Source of the DNA: Eutreptiella sp. 'Long Island Sound 2002'
Lineage: Eukaryota; Euglenozoa; Euglenophyceae; Eutreptiales; Eutreptiaceae
NCBI GenBank assembly: GCA_964036045.1
Contig: OZ038378.1
Location: 179,211,754 to 179,275,753, forward strand
Direction: 5' to 3'
Length of the DNA stretch: 64,000 nt
The translations under genes and the position numbers were made by a program. The notes under the pieces are model-generated. The model had not been told where the DNA came from. It ran no database searches and was given only the letters and a program-made list of their open reading frames with translations. Positions 23,149 through 37,800 of this stretch are shown here, piece by piece. Position 1 is the first letter of the stretch, and each line of letters opens with the position of its first letter.

Positions 23149-26100
23149 ACTTGTCAGTTTCCCGTTGTTGATGTCCATGTGACCCTCAGACGAACGAAAC
23201 CCTGTAATATCTGTCCTGCTGCTTCTTCCTCCGGATCTGTATCTCTGTTGGCTTGAACATGAGTGTCATGGAGGGTGAGCTCTTGGGTCGGTCGCATTTG
23301 AATACAGGTGGTGGGGGGGGGATTTTGCGGGGAAATTTTCGCTGTTAAGAAAAGTGGCGAAACTTCCCCCTCGGCAAAATTTTCGCCAACAAATTCACTG
23401 CGAATTCAAATGCAGGCGGATCCGGAGCCCACCAGGAAAGAACAGCAAGCTTCAGGATTCCTGAAGGTGGCGAAATTTTCCCGTTCCGAAATTGTCCCCT
23501 GGCAACCCCTCTTTTACCTCCGTCAAGCTGTAGTTGTCGAGAAGAGGGGTGCTGCAGACCCCTAACTGACCCTAACCTGGAGACCCCCTCCGTTTTGGAT
23601 ATTCTATCGCACGACAGACCGATGCCTGATATGCGTAGCAGCGTGCGCATGCAACAAGCGTGGTGCATGCACCCCCCGGTGCACCATTGAGACGTTGCGG
23701 GAATGCACGTCCACAGGAGCCCTGTTTGCCGCCCCATCATCCAGTGCGGGTGACACAAAGCCTCTCCCCAAAGGGCCCATCGCAGGGTCATCACGGTCCG
23801 TTGATTCTGCAACCGTAGACCGTCCTGCCTCAAACTAACCCTGAGACCGTGACTGATGCTGTGTCCTACCTGCAGAGGCTGCTGTACCACGGAGGCCTTT
23901 CGGTTGCTCTTGCACGTACCATTGCACTACTCCCGACACGACGCCGCATCTTTCAAAGTAAAGGGGGACCACAAAGCTGAACGTCGAAAGCAAGGGAAAG
24001 AGGTGGACGCAATGTGCGTGAGTAAAAAAAAAGCTACACATGCGACCGGAGGCAGTGCCGCTCTCGCCCACACCACAGTCCGAATCCGACGCCTAATCCC
24101 CCCCCATCGCCCCTTCCACGTACACACAACAAAAGCGGACCAGCCCATTCCTTCGCTGCAATCTGCTGCACCCCTTTTTGGGGTGTATTCGGCATCCCAG
24201 AAGTGCAAGAGGCTGACAACTGCTGACAAGGCTTCGCCCAAGGGAAGCGCAGTGTTCTGTGGCCCATCAGTGTCCCTCGTGCAAGGCACGAAACGTTTGC
24301 GCTGTATTGTTCGTCACTGCTGCAAGTCCACCCATTCAGCAAACGCCAGGAATGGATATCAGATCCGCCCCCCCCCCCCCCCCTTCGGGGGATCCTTCAT
24401 CCCCTTCGCAGAAAAGGTGACCCCATCACCTCTCCTACAGTAGGAGGGGGGGTACTGCACATCATAGAGCGTTGGCCAGGGCTGTACCACCTTGGGCCCA
24501 AAGAGTCTTACGGGAAGGTTGGGGGGGGGGCTGGGTAGTTGGGTTGGCACAGACAAGACTCCTGTGCATGGCAGTTGCTGCCAGCTACCACAAAACTTGT
24601 CAGTGATTGCCTTTTTCCAAGCCCTTTTCAAGTGCGTGCCGGTGCTTATTGAAGGTTTTTGAGTGTATGGGGCCAATTATCGCGCTGGCCATTAAAGGTT
24701 CCCAATTTTTTTTGAATTGAAAAACGCGTGTGTGCCCCTCTCATGGCATGTGGTTCCAAGCAGGTGTCACGTCGCAGGCTGCCCCGCTGACACAAGCACC
24801 TGCTGAAGGAGAAACCACCGGGCACCATGAAAGAATCCATGGAAGCAAGAGAGGCATAAGCCACCAAATATATTCAGCGATCCGTAAATCAACATTATCA
24901 AAGTCGATGGATGCGGGATTATATGGCGACAACGATGTGGGCACAGCCACTAGCAGTGCCACACAGGCTGGCGCGGCTGGGCCGAGCAGGGCGCTGCTCT
25001 TGACAGACCAATGGCCGAGTCCTCAACGCGACTTTGCACTGGCACCACAGAACACCGCGGCTGTACAGTGTGCACAATTCACCCACAAGCGACGAAAAAA
25101 TGTGGCCAAAGAATGACACCTGCACTTATGCGAGCACCTGCAGAAGTACAAGTGGCAAGCAGCGCAGCACATGGCCGGCCTATGGTGGCCTTTGGTGGTT
25201 GCCATCAGCGCCTTCGTCCCGTTATCTCAGAGCCCACCTGTCCCTTGGATGTACCCCCCTTGCGCAAGCACTGCCTTGTACAAGCACTAGAGCCTGTCTG
25301 CCTGTTGTTTTCCTGACCGCTCCTTTAGGTTTCCTCTTGTGGGCTGCCTTGTCTAAGCATAGGACGCCATCTGACCGTCGTTTTCCTGACTTTCAGTGTG
25401 CTTGCGCAAAGCGGGGGGGGGGGGGTAACTGTGCAAGCGATGGTTGGCGAACCCCTATCCCCCGGCGCCCTTACCCACCAAGCACGGCCCGAGTGCAGAC
25501 GAACCAATGCCATCCTGCCAGGCCCATGTATCCAATCGCAGTTGGCTGTCCTCTCTGGGGCTCATGAACATTCAAACGAGCCCTGTTTGCCACGCCGACA
25601 ATGTGATTTGCATAACAGACAATTTCTCTATAAAAGGACCGGGCATAAGTGTATCACGGGCAGCCGTCAATTTTAATTGTACTCTGACGCCCTCACACGA
25701 ACCCTGCAACTGATTAATACTGATACTGATACCGATACTGATACTGATATTGATTGCCGACACTGATGCTCTCACCCCTGTTACGGGTACACATCAACCC
25801 CGAGTAGGGCCATGCATCCAAAGTTGGCGTATTCCGCACCAACCAACCAATTGTGATGTTGTCTGCTGTCTCCTCGTTCTCTGAGGGTTCATGTGTACAT
25901 AGCGCAAAGACGCCCGACTGTCGATGTGCCAAGCGACTGCCATGACACAGAAGAATCTACACGACGCACTCCGCTGCACACCGAACACACAGAAGCATGC
26001 CCAATGGTAGCCCTGGCCCGATTCCGAATCGCAGCCCCAGCCCTGCCCTAACCTCCAGCCCGAGCCCTGGCCCTCGCCCGATCTACCCACAGGGGCTACC

Positions 26101-26816
26101 TGTGTCTTCGCATGTGAGGCACAGGTCTTCTCAGCATGTGATGCTCGAAATAACGGCGAAAAATTTTCCTGTGCCGACAGTCATTTGCGGATGGATACCG
26201 ATGCTTTGTGCACAGGCTTGGTGAACAAAAGGCTCTGAGCATGTGATGCCCCGTTGTTGTACATGTGTTGGCGTCTCAGGGCCGCTTGCACATGCGAACT
26301 GATGGTGGGAAATGACGGTCTGTGGTACTTTCTGGGGGTATGGCCAGTCGTCAACGATAGATAATCAGTGTCGGCACATGTATGTCGGCACACCGTGTGA
26401 AGCTACAGGTCAGACTGTACATTACACTGGACCTACTGTCCAAGTGCGTCAGGTGGATTCACCTCCTGTTGGGGGCTGCTACACACGCCAAGCGTCGGAA
26501 CACACACAACAAAAGGAAAGTCAGTATCGGCACATACCAAATGTTGATTGTACTGCCCCAACCGTCGACGAAAGCCCGCCCCCGCCAGCCCAATGCGACA
26601 CACAGAATGCCTCCTGTGATCCATACAGCCCCTTGCCCCCTCAATACAACCCCCCCCCCCCCCCCGCTTGAAGAATGCATGGTCCACCATCATCACTTTG
26701 TGGTGAGGTCGGTATATGCTAATGATTCCCCTATAGTTCCACAGCTTCTGTCGCACATTCTGCCGCAACTATCCTGCAGGGACGATGCATGATGCTGTGA
26801 TTTATATGGTTGGGCT
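23149..26816. other. Intergenic stretch downstream of the POP gene
   Basis: No convincing gene. It contains a dispersed motif GAGCCCACCAGGAA at 23425 (recurs at 46070), a 17-base C run at about 24368-24384, a G run near 25410 and a TGATAC microsatellite near 25720. A weak 128-codon frame at 24730-25116 has Cys and His residues but no recognisable domain. Confidence 0.5.
25711..25755. repeat. TGATAC-type microsatellite
   Basis: About seven imperfect copies of TGATAC/CGATAC in tandem. Confidence 0.8.
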
Positions 26817-27254
26817 GTGAACTCGGCCAAAGAGCCTTTGCGGTGCCTTGCAGACACGCAGCGCAGCGTAGGAGAGTACAAAGAAGAAATTGCAGAGCGC
26901 GCAACACCACGAAGCTGTGTGGAGACCAAAGTGTATCTGGGGTGCTTTTTTATGGGTGACAAGGGTCCCCTGATGAGGAAAGAAGAGAGAGAGAAAAGCT
27001 GGTTCTTTAAGCACCACCGTGGGAGATGGTACGATACACCCCGCTGCACCTCCACCTCAGGTGATATCACTCTCAAGCATATTGCCGATTGGATCAATAC
27101 TGTTCAGCATCATGAAGGATCCAATGTCAGATGGTCCAGGAGCACAGAGACCTGGGCGGTGCTGCAATCAAGGTGCACGCTTTCTGAAGAACAGAGCCGT
27201 CCATTTGAAGCGGCTGGTCAATTCATGCAGAGGAGTTTGGCTGCCAAAAGCTAG
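26817..27254 (+). other. Possible coding fragment of unknown family
   Basis: A frame of about 145 codons has balanced, charged composition (GEYKEEIAERATPR, KEEREKSWFFKHHRGRWY, LKHIADWINTVQHHEG) and ends at a natural stop. It does not begin with ATG, so it would be an exon or a remnant. No partner exon or domain was recognised. A second weak frame follows at 27326-27577 in another phase. Confidence 0.3.
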
Positions 27255-27577
27255 CAAACACACACACAAGGCAGCATTTTGATCCAAATAGGCAAGGGGG
27301 AAAAAGAATGAAGTGAGGACTAGGGGTGCCCGGGGCTCCTCCTTGGGAGTGCCTTGCAATGCCCAACCCACTAAGTGAAATACACACTACGACCCCTGAA
27401 ATGGATGACCACACACTCAGTCAATGTTGGAGTGGGCTATTGGCTGTAGTGGAATGCCCTCCAGCCCTGTCCACTGCAGTGGCACATTATGTGCAACATT
27501 GCACATCATCTGTCCCTGCACTTCGTCTGCATACTTTCCTGAGGTCGGCTCCTACTGCAGCAGCTGAGTCACCTTAG

Positions 27578-28489
27578 GGGTGCTGCCCTGTTCTTGGGGT
27601 ACCTGCATGGCAGATGATAAGGGGCATATTCTGCTCCAGTATGAGCGGAAAAGCCCAACTGAGTGGTAGAGTGAAGCGGCTGCCAATCTGTACAAGCTGC
27701 AGACCTTACTACGACAGACATCTGGTAGAAGTGATAGAAGTGGACACCAGGCAAATAACTCTAGGACTGCCCCCGAAGGCATAAGCACCACAACAAGTGG
27801 CCGAGAAGAGACCTCACCGCTTGGCGGAGGAAGCTTGGGGCCATAGCATCCAAGGCAAACGGCACAAGGTCGTGCTGGGTGTGCCTTGCCATTATGCATG
27901 TGGGGCTCCTTCAGGCGCCACTGTCCATCAACCAGTCAAAATGCATTGCGGGCGAGAGCAGAGCATATCTGAAGGTGGTTACAGCACAAGTAGCAATCCC
28001 AACCACCAGCCTGAACAATCAATGTGAACCAAGGGAGCTGGGGTCCCTCCGGGTGTATGCTCCTGGCCTACCTGTACAATAACAAGCAGCAGCTAGCACA
28101 CTGGGCTGATTAACCCACCTGACACGGAGGCCAAAGTTGCTACACGAACATGCCAAGCAAGCTATGGCCAAGTGCATTGGACCGTGTGCATACTAGAACT
28201 GGGGCCGAGCAGCCCTAGGTCGCAGTGGAGCACTGGATACAATTCTTATGTTGACCCTCATCCTTATCTGGACAGTTGCCGTTTTTTGGTAAGGATGGTA
28301 GGTTGGTGTTGCTGCCTATGGCTTATGGGAATGCTAACCGTGTGGCGCCTGCAGCGCGCCCTGCGATGTGTCCTACGGCGTGCAGTTTGGGTAGTTGTCC
28401 CAGAATACAGGCGGAACAGTGGTGCATACATTTACACACTTTTTACATATTGTATCCCCCCCATACACCACTTTTTGGGTCCGTGGTAA
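27578..28489. other. Gene-less spacer before the satellite
   Basis: Nothing supportable was seen. The segment ends at the sharp switch into AT-rich sequence at about 28490. Confidence 0.5.
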
Positions 28490-28735
28490 AACTTAGTAAA
28501 ATTTTTTTAAACTTTTTTTTACTAAGTTTCAAAACTTAGCAAAAAATATTTATTTACTAAGTTCTTCCTTCTGGGGGTGGGTTTTTTACTAAGCAAATTA
28601 CTTAGTAAAAATTTTTTTTTTTACTAAGTCAATTACTTAGTAGATTTTTTTTTTACTAAGTAAATTGCTGAGTAGAAAATTTTTTTTTTACGAAGTAAAT
28701 GATTTACCCAAAAAATAAGTTTTCCCACTTCTGAC
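28490..28735. repeat. AT-rich block of inverted ACTTAGTAAA/TTTACTAAGT words
   Basis: At least six alternating copies of ACTTAGTAA and TTACTAAGT are separated by long T or A runs. The block can fold into several stem-loops. It directly adjoins the left end of the 85-bp satellite, and a block of the same kind adjoins the related repeat at 58 kb. Confidence 0.85.
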
Positions 28736-28839
28736 TGCCACTAGGACCACTTGTGGGCTATTTCTGATATTGTCCCCCCACTCTGAAATCCACGCTTTGT
28801 TGTGTGGCCCCCAAAAAATAAGATTTTCCATTTCTGACT

Positions 28840-31800
28840 GCTGCCACTTCTGATTCTGCCCCCCGCTGTGAAGCGGTGGGCACTCCCCAAGCGGAAGGGG
28901 TTATGTAGCCACCTTGCCCACTTGTGGGCCACCTGTGATTCTGCCCCCTGCTGTGAAGCGGTGGGGACCCCCTAGGCGGCAGGGGCTATGTAGCCACCTT
29001 GCCCACTTGTGGGCCACCTCTGATTGTGCCCCCCGCTCTAAAGCGGTGGGGACCCCCCAGGCGGTAGGGGTTATGTAGCCACCTTGCCCACTTGTGGGCC
29101 ACCTCTGATTGTGCCCCCCGCTCTGAAGCGGTGAGGACCCTCGAGGCGGTAGGGGTTATGTAGCCACCTTGCCCATTTGTGGGCCACCTCTGTTCTGCCC
29201 CGTGCTATGAAGCGGTGGGGACCTGCTAGGCGGTAGGGGTTATGTAGCCACCTTGCCCATTTGTGGGCCACCTCTGTTCTGCCCCGTGCTATGAAGCGGT
29301 GGGGACCTGCTAGGCGGTAGGGGTTATGTAGCCACCTTGCCCACTTGTGGGCCACCTCTGATTGTGCCCCCCGCTCTAAAGCGGTGGGGACCCCCCAGGC
29401 GGTAGGGGTTATGTAGCCACCTCGAGGCGCTACGGGTTATGTAGCCACCTTGCCCATTTGTGGGCCACCTCTGTTCTGCCCCGTGCTATTAAGCGGTGGG
29501 GACCTGCTAGGCGGTAGGGGTTATGTAGCCACCTTGCCCACTTGTGGGCCACCTCTAATTGTGCCCCCCCGCTCTAAAGCGGTGGGGACCCCCCAGGCGG
29601 TAGGGGTTATGTAGCCACCTCGAGGCGCTAGGGGTTATGTAGCCACCTTGCCCATTTGTGGGCCACCTCTGTTCTGCCCCGTGCTATGAAGCGGTGGGGA
29701 CCTGCTAGGCGGTAGGGGTTATGTAGCCACCTTGTCCACTTGTGGGCCACCTCTGATCCTGCCCCCCGCTCTGAAGCGCTGGGGACCCCCCAGTCGGTAG
29801 GGGTTATGTAGCCACCTTGCCCACTTGTGGGCCACCTCTGATTCTGCCCCCCGCTATGAAGCGGTGGGGACCCCCCAGGCGGTAGGGGTTATGTAGCCAC
29901 CTTGCCCACTTGTGGGCCACCTCTGATTCTGCCCCCTGCTCTCAAGCGGTGAGGACCCTCGAGGCGGTAGGGGTTATGTAGCCACCTTGCCCACTTGTGG
30001 GCCACCTCTGATTCTGCCCCCCGCTCTGAAGCGGTGAGGACCCCCAAGGCGGTAGGGGTTATGTAGCCACCTTGCCCATTTGTGGGCCACCTCTGTTCTG
30101 CCCCCCGCTTTGAAGCGGTGGGGACCCCCAAGGCGGTAGGGGTTATGTAGCCACCTTGCCCATTTGTGGGCCACTTCTGATTCTGCCCCCCGCTTTGAAG
30201 CGGTGGGGACCCCCCAGGCGGTAGGGGTTATGTAGCCACCTTGCCCATTTGTGGGCCACTTCTGATCTGCCCCCCGCTTTGAAGCGGTGGGTACCCCCCA
30301 GGCGGCAGGGGTTATGTAGCCACCTTGCCCATTTGTGGGCCACCTGTGATTGTGCCCCCCGCTCTGAAGCGGTGGGCACCCCCCAGGCGGTAGGGGTTAT
30401 GTAGCCACCTTGCCCACTTGTGGGCCACCCCTGATTCTGCCCCCCGCTATGAAGCGGTGTGGACCCTCGAGACGGCAGGGGTTATGTAGCCACCTTGCCC
30501 ATTTGTGGGCCAGCTCTGATTCTGCCCCCTGCTCTGAAGCGGTGAGGACCCCCAAGGCGGTAGGGGTTATGTAGCCACCTTGCCCATTTGTGGGCCACTT
30601 CTGATTCTGCCCCCTGCTCTGAAGCGGTGGGGACCCCCTCGGCGGTAGGGGTTATGTAGCCACCTTGCCCATTTGTGGGCCACCTCTGTCCTGCCCCCCG
30701 CTCTGAAGCGGCGGGGACCCGCTAGGCGGTAGGGGGTATGTAGCCACCTTGCCCACTTCTGGGCCACCTGTGGTTGTGCCCCCCGCTGTGAAGCGGTGGG
30801 CACCCCCCAGGCGGTAGGGGTTACGTAGCCACCTTGCCCACTTGTGGGCCACCTCTGATTCTGCCCCCCGCTATGAAGCGGTGAGGACCCTCGAGGCGGT
30901 AGGGGTTATGTAGCCACCTTGCCCACTTGTGGGCCACCTCTGATTCTGCCCCCCGCTTTGAAGCGGTGAGGACCTCCAAGGCGGTAGGGGTTATGTAGCC
31001 ACCTTGCCCATTTGTGGGCCACTTCTGATTCTGCCCCCTGCTCTGAAGCGGTGGGGCCCCCTCGGCGGTAGGGGTTATGTGGCCACCTTGCCCATTTGTG
31101 GGCCACCTCTGTCCTGCCCGCCGCTCTGAAGCGGCGGGGACCCGCTAGGCGGTAGGGGGTATGTAGCCACCTTGCCCACTTGTGGGCCACCTGTGATTGT
31201 GCCCCCCGCTGTGAAGCGGTGGGGACCCCCCAGGCGGTAGGGGTTATGTAGCCACCTTGCCCACTTGTGGGCCAGCTCTGATTCTGCCCCCCGCTATGAA
31301 GCGGTGGGGACCCTCGAGACGGCAGGGGTTATGTAGCCACCTTGCCTATTTGTGGGCCACTTCTGATTCTGCCCCTTGCTCTGAAGCGGTGGGGACCCCC
31401 TCGGCGGTAGGGGTTATGTAGCCACCTTGCCCATTTGTGGGCCACCTCTGTTCTGCCCCCCGCTCTGAAGCGGTGGGGACCCCCTAGGCGGCAGGGGTTA
31501 TGTAGCCACCTTGCCCACTTGTGGGCCACCTGTGATTGTGCCCCCCGCTCTGAAGCGGTGGGGACCCTCGAGGTGGCAGGGGTTATGTAGCCACCTTGCC
31601 CACTTGTGGGCCACTTCTGATTTTGCCCCCTGCTTTGAAGCGGTGGGGACCCCCCAAGGCGGTAGGGGTTATGTAGCCACCTTGCCCATTTGTGGGCCAC
31701 TTCTGATTCTACCCCCCGCGCTGAAGCGGTGGGGACCCCCTCGGCGGTAGGGGTTATGTAGCCACCTTGCCCATTTGTGGGCCACCTCTGTTCTGCCCCC

Positions 31801-34800
31801 CGCTCTGAAGCGGTGGGGACCCCCTAGGCGGCAGGGGTTATGTAGCCACCTTGCCCACTTGTGGGCCACCTGTGATTGTGCCCCCCGCTCTGAAGCGGTG
31901 GGGACCCTCGAGGTGGCAGGGGTTATGTAGCCACCTTGCCCACTTGTGGGCCACTTCTGATTTTGCCCCCTGCTTTGAAGCGGTGGGGACCCCCCAGGCG
32001 GTAGGGGTTATGTAGCCACCTTGCCCATTTGTGGGCCACTTCTGATTCTGCCCCGTGCTATGAAGCGGTGGGGACCTGCTAGGCGGCAGGGGTTATGTAG
32101 CCACCTTGCCCACTTGTGGGTCACCTGTGATTGTGCCCTTCGCTCTGAAGCGGTGAGGACCCTCGAGGCGGTAGGGGTTATGTAGCCACCTTGCCCACTT
32201 GTGGGCCACCTCTGATTGTGCCCCCCGCTCTAAAGCGGTGGGGACCCCCCAGGCGGTAGGGGTTATGTAGCCACCTTGCCCACTTGTGGGCCACTTCTGA
32301 TTCTGCCCCCCGCTCTGAAGCGGTGAAGACCCTCGAGGCGGTAGGGGTTATGTAGCCACCTTGCCCACTTGTGGGCCACCTCTGTTCTGCCCCGTGCTAT
32401 GAAGCGGTGGGGACCCCCCAGGTGGTAGGGATTATGTAGCCACCTTGCCCATTTGTGGGCCACCTCTGCTTCTGCCCCGTGCTATGAAGCGGTGGGGACC
32501 TGCTAGGCGGTAGGGGTTATGTAGCCACCTTGCCCACTTGTGGGTCACCTCTGATTGTGCCCTTCGCTCTGAAGCGGTGAGGACCCTCGAGGCGGTAGGG
32601 GTTATGTAGCCACCTTGCCCACTTGTGGGCCACCTCTGATTGTGCCCCCCGCTCTAAAGCGGTGGGGACCCCCCAGGCGGTAGGGGTTATGTAGCCACCT
32701 TGCCCACTTGTGGGCCACTTCTGATTGTGCCCCCCGCTCTGAAGCGGTGAGGACCCTCGAGGCGGTAGGGGTTATGTAGCCACCTTGCCCATTTGTGGGC
32801 CACCTCTGTTCTACCCCGTGCTATGAAGCGGTGGGGACCCCCCAAGCGGTAGGGGTTATGTAGCCACCTTGCCCATTTGTGGGCCACCTCTGTTCTGCCC
32901 CGTGCTATGAAGCGGTGGGGACCTGCTAGGCGGTAGGGGGTATGTAGCCACCTTGCCCACTTGCGGGCCACCTCTGATTGTGCCCCCCGCTCTAAAGCGG
33001 TGGGGACCCCCCAGGCGGTAGGGGTTATGTAGCCACCTCCAGGCGCTCGGAGTTATGTAGCCACCTTGCCCATTTGTGGGCCACCTCTGTTCTGCCCCGT
33101 GCTATGAAGCGGTGGGGACCTGCTAGGCGGTAGGGGTTATGTAGCCACCTTGCCCACTTGTGGGCCACCTCTGATCCTGCCCCCCGCTCTGAAGCGGTGG
33201 GGACCCCCCAGGCAGTAGGGGTTATGTAGCCACCTTGCCCACTTGTGGGCCACCTCTGATTCTGCCCCCCGCTATGAAGCGGTGGGGACCCCCCAGGCGG
33301 TAGGGGTTATGTAGCCACCTTGCCCACTTGTGGGCCACCTGTGATTCTGCCCCCCGCTGTGAAGCGGTGAGGACCCTCGAGGCGGTAGGGGTTATGTAGC
33401 CACCTTGCCCACTTGTGGGCCACCTCTGATTCTGCCCCTCGCTTTGAAGCGGTGAGGACCCCCAAGGCGGTAGGGGTTATGTAGCCACCTTGCCCACTTG
33501 TGGGCCACCTCTGATTCTGCCCCTCGCTTTGAAGCGGTGAGGACCCCCAAGGCGGTGGGGGTTATGTAGCCACCTTGCCCATTTGTGGGCCACTTCTGAT
33601 TCTGCCCCCCGCTTTGAAGCGGTGGGGACCCCCAAGGCGGTAGGGGTTATGTAGCCACCTTGCCCATTTGTGGGCCACTTCTGATTCTGCCCCCCGCTGT
33701 GAAGCGGTGAGGACCCTCGAGGCGGTAGGGGTTATGTAGCCACCTTGCCCACTTGTGGGCCACCTCTGATTGTGCCCCTCGCTTTGAAGCGGTGAGGACC
33801 CCCAAGGCGGTAGGGGTTATGTAGCCACCTTGCCCACTTGTGGGCCACCTCTGATTCTGCCCCCCGCTTTGAAGCGGTGGGGACCCCCCAAGGCGGTAGG
33901 GGTTATGTAGCCACCTTGCCCATTTGTGGGCCACTTCTGATTCTGCCCCCCGCTTTGAAGCGGTGGGGACCCCCCAGGCGGCAGGGGTTATGTAGACACC
34001 TTGCCCATTTGTGGGCCACCTCTGATTCTGCCCCCTGCTCTGAAGCGGTGGGGACCCCCTCGGCGGTAGGGGTTATGTAGCCACCTTGCCCATTTGTGGG
34101 CCACCTCTGTCCTGCCCCCCGCTCTGAAGCGGTGGGGACCCGCTAGGCGGTAGGGGGTATGTAGCCACCTTGCCCACTTGTGGGCCACCTGTGATTGTGC
34201 CCCCCGCTCTGAAGCGGTGGGCACCCCCCAGGCGGTAGGGGTTATGTAGCCACCTTGCCCACTTGTGGGCCACCTGTGATTCTGCCCCCCGCTATGAAGC
34301 GGTGAGGACCCTCGAGACGGCAGGGGTTATGTAGCCACCTTGCCCATTTGTGGGCCACCTCTGATTCTGCCCCCTGCTCTGAAGCGGTGGGGACCCCCAA
34401 GGCGGTAGGGGTTATGTAGCCACCTTGCCCATTTGTGGGCCACTTCTGATTCTGCCCCCTGCTCTAAAGCGGTGGGGACCCCCTCGGCGGTAGGGGTTAT
34501 GTAGCCACCTTGCCCATTTGTGGGCCACCTCTGTTCTGCCCCCCGCTCTGAAGCGGTGGGGACCCCCTAGGCGGCAGGGGTTATGTAGCCACCTTGCCCA
34601 CTTGTGGGCCACCTCTGATTCTGCCCCCCGCTGTGAAGCGGTGAGGACCCTCGAGGCGGTAGGGGTTATGTAGCCACCTTGCCCACTTGTGGGCCACCTC
34701 TGATTGTGCCCCTCGCTTTGAAGCGGTGAGGACCCCCAAGGCGGTAGGGGTTATGTAGCCACCTTGCCCACTTGTGGGCCACCTCTGATTCTGCCCCCCG

Positions 34801-37800
34801 CTTTGAAGCGGTGAGGACCCCCAAGGCGGTAGGGGTTATGTAGCCACCTTGCCCACTTGTGGGCCACTTCTGATTCTGCCCCCCGCTTTGAAGCGGTGGG
34901 GACCCCCAAGGCGGTAGGGGTTATGTAGCCACCTTGCCCATTTGTGGGCCACTTCTGATTCTGCCCCCCGCTGTGAAGCGGTGAGGACCCTCGAGGCGGT
35001 AGGGGTTATGTAGCCACCTTGCCCACTTGTGGGCCACCTCTGATTGTGCCCCTCGCTTTGAAGCGGTGAGGACCCCCAAGGCGGTAGGGGTTATGTAGCC
35101 ACCTTGCCCACTTGTGGGCCACCTCTGATTCTGCCCCCCGCTTTGAAGCGGTGGGGACCCCCCAAGGCGGTAGGGGTTATTTAGCCACCTTGCCCATTTG
35201 TGGGCCACTTCTGATTCTGCCCCCCGCTTTGAAGCGGTGGGGACCCCCCAGGCGGCAGGGGTTATGTAGACACCTTGCCCATTTGTGGGCCACCTCTGAT
35301 TCTGCCCCCTGCTCTGAAGCGGTGGGGACCCCCTCGGCGGTAGGGGTTATGTAGCCACCTTGCCCATTTGTGGGCCACCTCTGTCTTGCCCCCCGCTCTG
35401 AAGCGGTGGGGACCCGCTAGGCGGTAGGGGGTATGTAGCCACCTTGCCCACTTGTGGGCCACCTCTGATTGTGCCCCCCGCTGTGAAGCGGTGGGCACCC
35501 CCCAGGCGGTAGGGGTTATGTAGCCACCTTGCCCACTTGTGGGCCACCTGTGATTCTGCCCCCCGCTATGAAGCGGTGAGGACCCTCGAGACGGCAGGGG
35601 TTATGTAGCCACCTTGCCCATTTGTGGGCCACCTCTGATTCTGCCCCCTGCTCTGAAGCGGTGGGGACCCCCAAGGCGGTAGGGGTTATGTAGCCACCTT
35701 GCCCATTTGTGGGCCACTTCTGATTCTGCCCCCTGCTCTGAAGCGGTGGGGACCCCCTCGGCGGTAGGGGTTATGTAGCCACCTTGCCCATTTGTGGGCC
35801 ACCTCTGTTCTGCCCCCCGCTCTGAAGCGGTGGGGACCCCCTAGGCGGCAGGGGTTATGTAGCCACCTTGCCCACTTGTGGGCCACGTGTGATTGTGCCC
35901 CCCGCTCTGAAGCGGTGAGGACCCTCGAGGCGGCAGGGGTTATGTAGCCACCTTGCCCACTTGTGGGCCACCTCTGATTCTGCTTCCCGCTCCGAAGCGG
36001 TGGGCACCCCCCAGGCGGTAGGGGTTATGTAGCCACCTTGCCCACTTGTGGGCCACCTCTGATTCTGCCCCCCGCTCTGAAGTGGTGAGGACCCTCGAGG
36101 CGGCAGGGGTTATGTAGCCACCTTGCCCACTTGTGGGCCACCTCTGTTGTGCCCCGTGCTATGAAGCGGTGGGGACCTGCTAGGCGGCAGGGGTTATGTA
36201 GCCACCTTGCCCACTTGTGGGCCACCTCTGTTGTGCCCCGTGCTATGAAGCGGTGAGGACCCTCGAGGTGGTAGGGGTTATGTAGCCACCTTGCCCATTT
36301 GTGGGCCACTTGTGATTTGCCCCCCGCTCTGAAGCGGTGGGGACCCCCTCGGCGGTAGGGGTCATGTAGCCAGCCACCTTGCCCATTTGTGGGCCACTTC
36401 TGATTCTACCCCCTGCTTTGAAGCGGTGGGGACCCTCGAGGCGGTATGGGTTATGTAGCCACCTTGCCCACTTGTGGGCCACCTGTGATTGTGCCCCCCG
36501 CTCTGACGCGGTGGGGACCCTCGAGGCGGTAGGGGTTATGTAGCCACCTTGCCCACTTGTGGGCCACCTCTGATTGTGCCCCCCGCTCTGAAGCGGTGGG
36601 GACCTGCTAGGCGGTAGGGGTTATGTAGCCACCTTGCCCATTTGTGGGCCACCTCTGATTCTACCCCCTGCGCTGAAGCGGTGAGGACCCTCGAGGCAGC
36701 AGGGGTTATGTAGCCACCTTGCCCACTTGTGGGCCACTTCTGATTCTGCCCCCTGCTTTGAAGCGGTGGGGACCCCCCAGGCGGTAGGGGTTATGTAGCC
36801 ACCTTGCCCACTTGTGGGCCACCTCTGATTGTGCCCCCCTGCTGTGAAGCGGTGAGGACCCTCGAGCCGGCAGGGGTTATGTAGCCACCTTGCCCACTTG
36901 TGGGCCACTTCTGATTCTGCCCCCTGCTTTGAAGCGGTGGGGACCCCCCAGGCGGTAGGGGTTATGTAGCCACCTTGCCCACTTGTGGGCCACCTCTGAT
37001 TCTGCCCCCCGCTCTCAAGTGGTGAGGACCCTCGAGGCGGCAGGGGTTATGTAGCCACCTTGCCCACTTGTGGGCCACCTCTGTTCTGCCCCGTGCTATG
37101 AAGCGGTGGGGACCCCCTAGGCGGTAGGGGTTATGTAGCCACCTTGCCCACTTGTGGGCCACCTCTGATTGTGCCCCCCGCTCTGAAGCGGTGAGGACCC
37201 TCGAGGTGGTAGGGGTTATGTAGCCACCTTGCCCATTTGTGGGCCATTTCTGATTCTGCCCCCCGCTCTGAAGCTGTGGGGACCCCCCAGGCGGTAGGGG
37301 TTATGTAGCCACCTTGCCCATTTGTGGGCCACCTCTGATTCTGCCCCCGTCTCTGACGCGGTGGGGACCCTCGATGCGGTAGGGGTTATGTAGCCACCTT
37401 GCCCACTTGTGGGCCACCTCTGATCTGCCCCCTGCTTTGAAGCGGTGGGGACCCCCCAGGCGGTAGGGGTTATGTAGCCACCTTGCCCATTTGTGGGCCA
37501 CCTCTGATTCTGCCCCCCGCTTTGAAACGGTGGGGACCCCCCAGACGGTAGGGGTTATGTAGCCACCTTGCCCATTTGTGGGCCACCTGTGATTCTGCCC
37601 CCTGCTCTGAAGCGGTGGGGACCCCCTAGGCGTCAGGGGTTATGTAGCCACCTTGCCCATTTGTGGGCCACCTCTGATTGTGCCCCCCGCTCTGAAGCGG
37701 TGGGGACCCCCTCGGCGGTAGGGGTCATCTAGCCAGCCACCTTGCCCATTTGTGGGCCACTTCTGATTCTACCCCCTGCTTTGAAGCGGTGGGGACCCTC

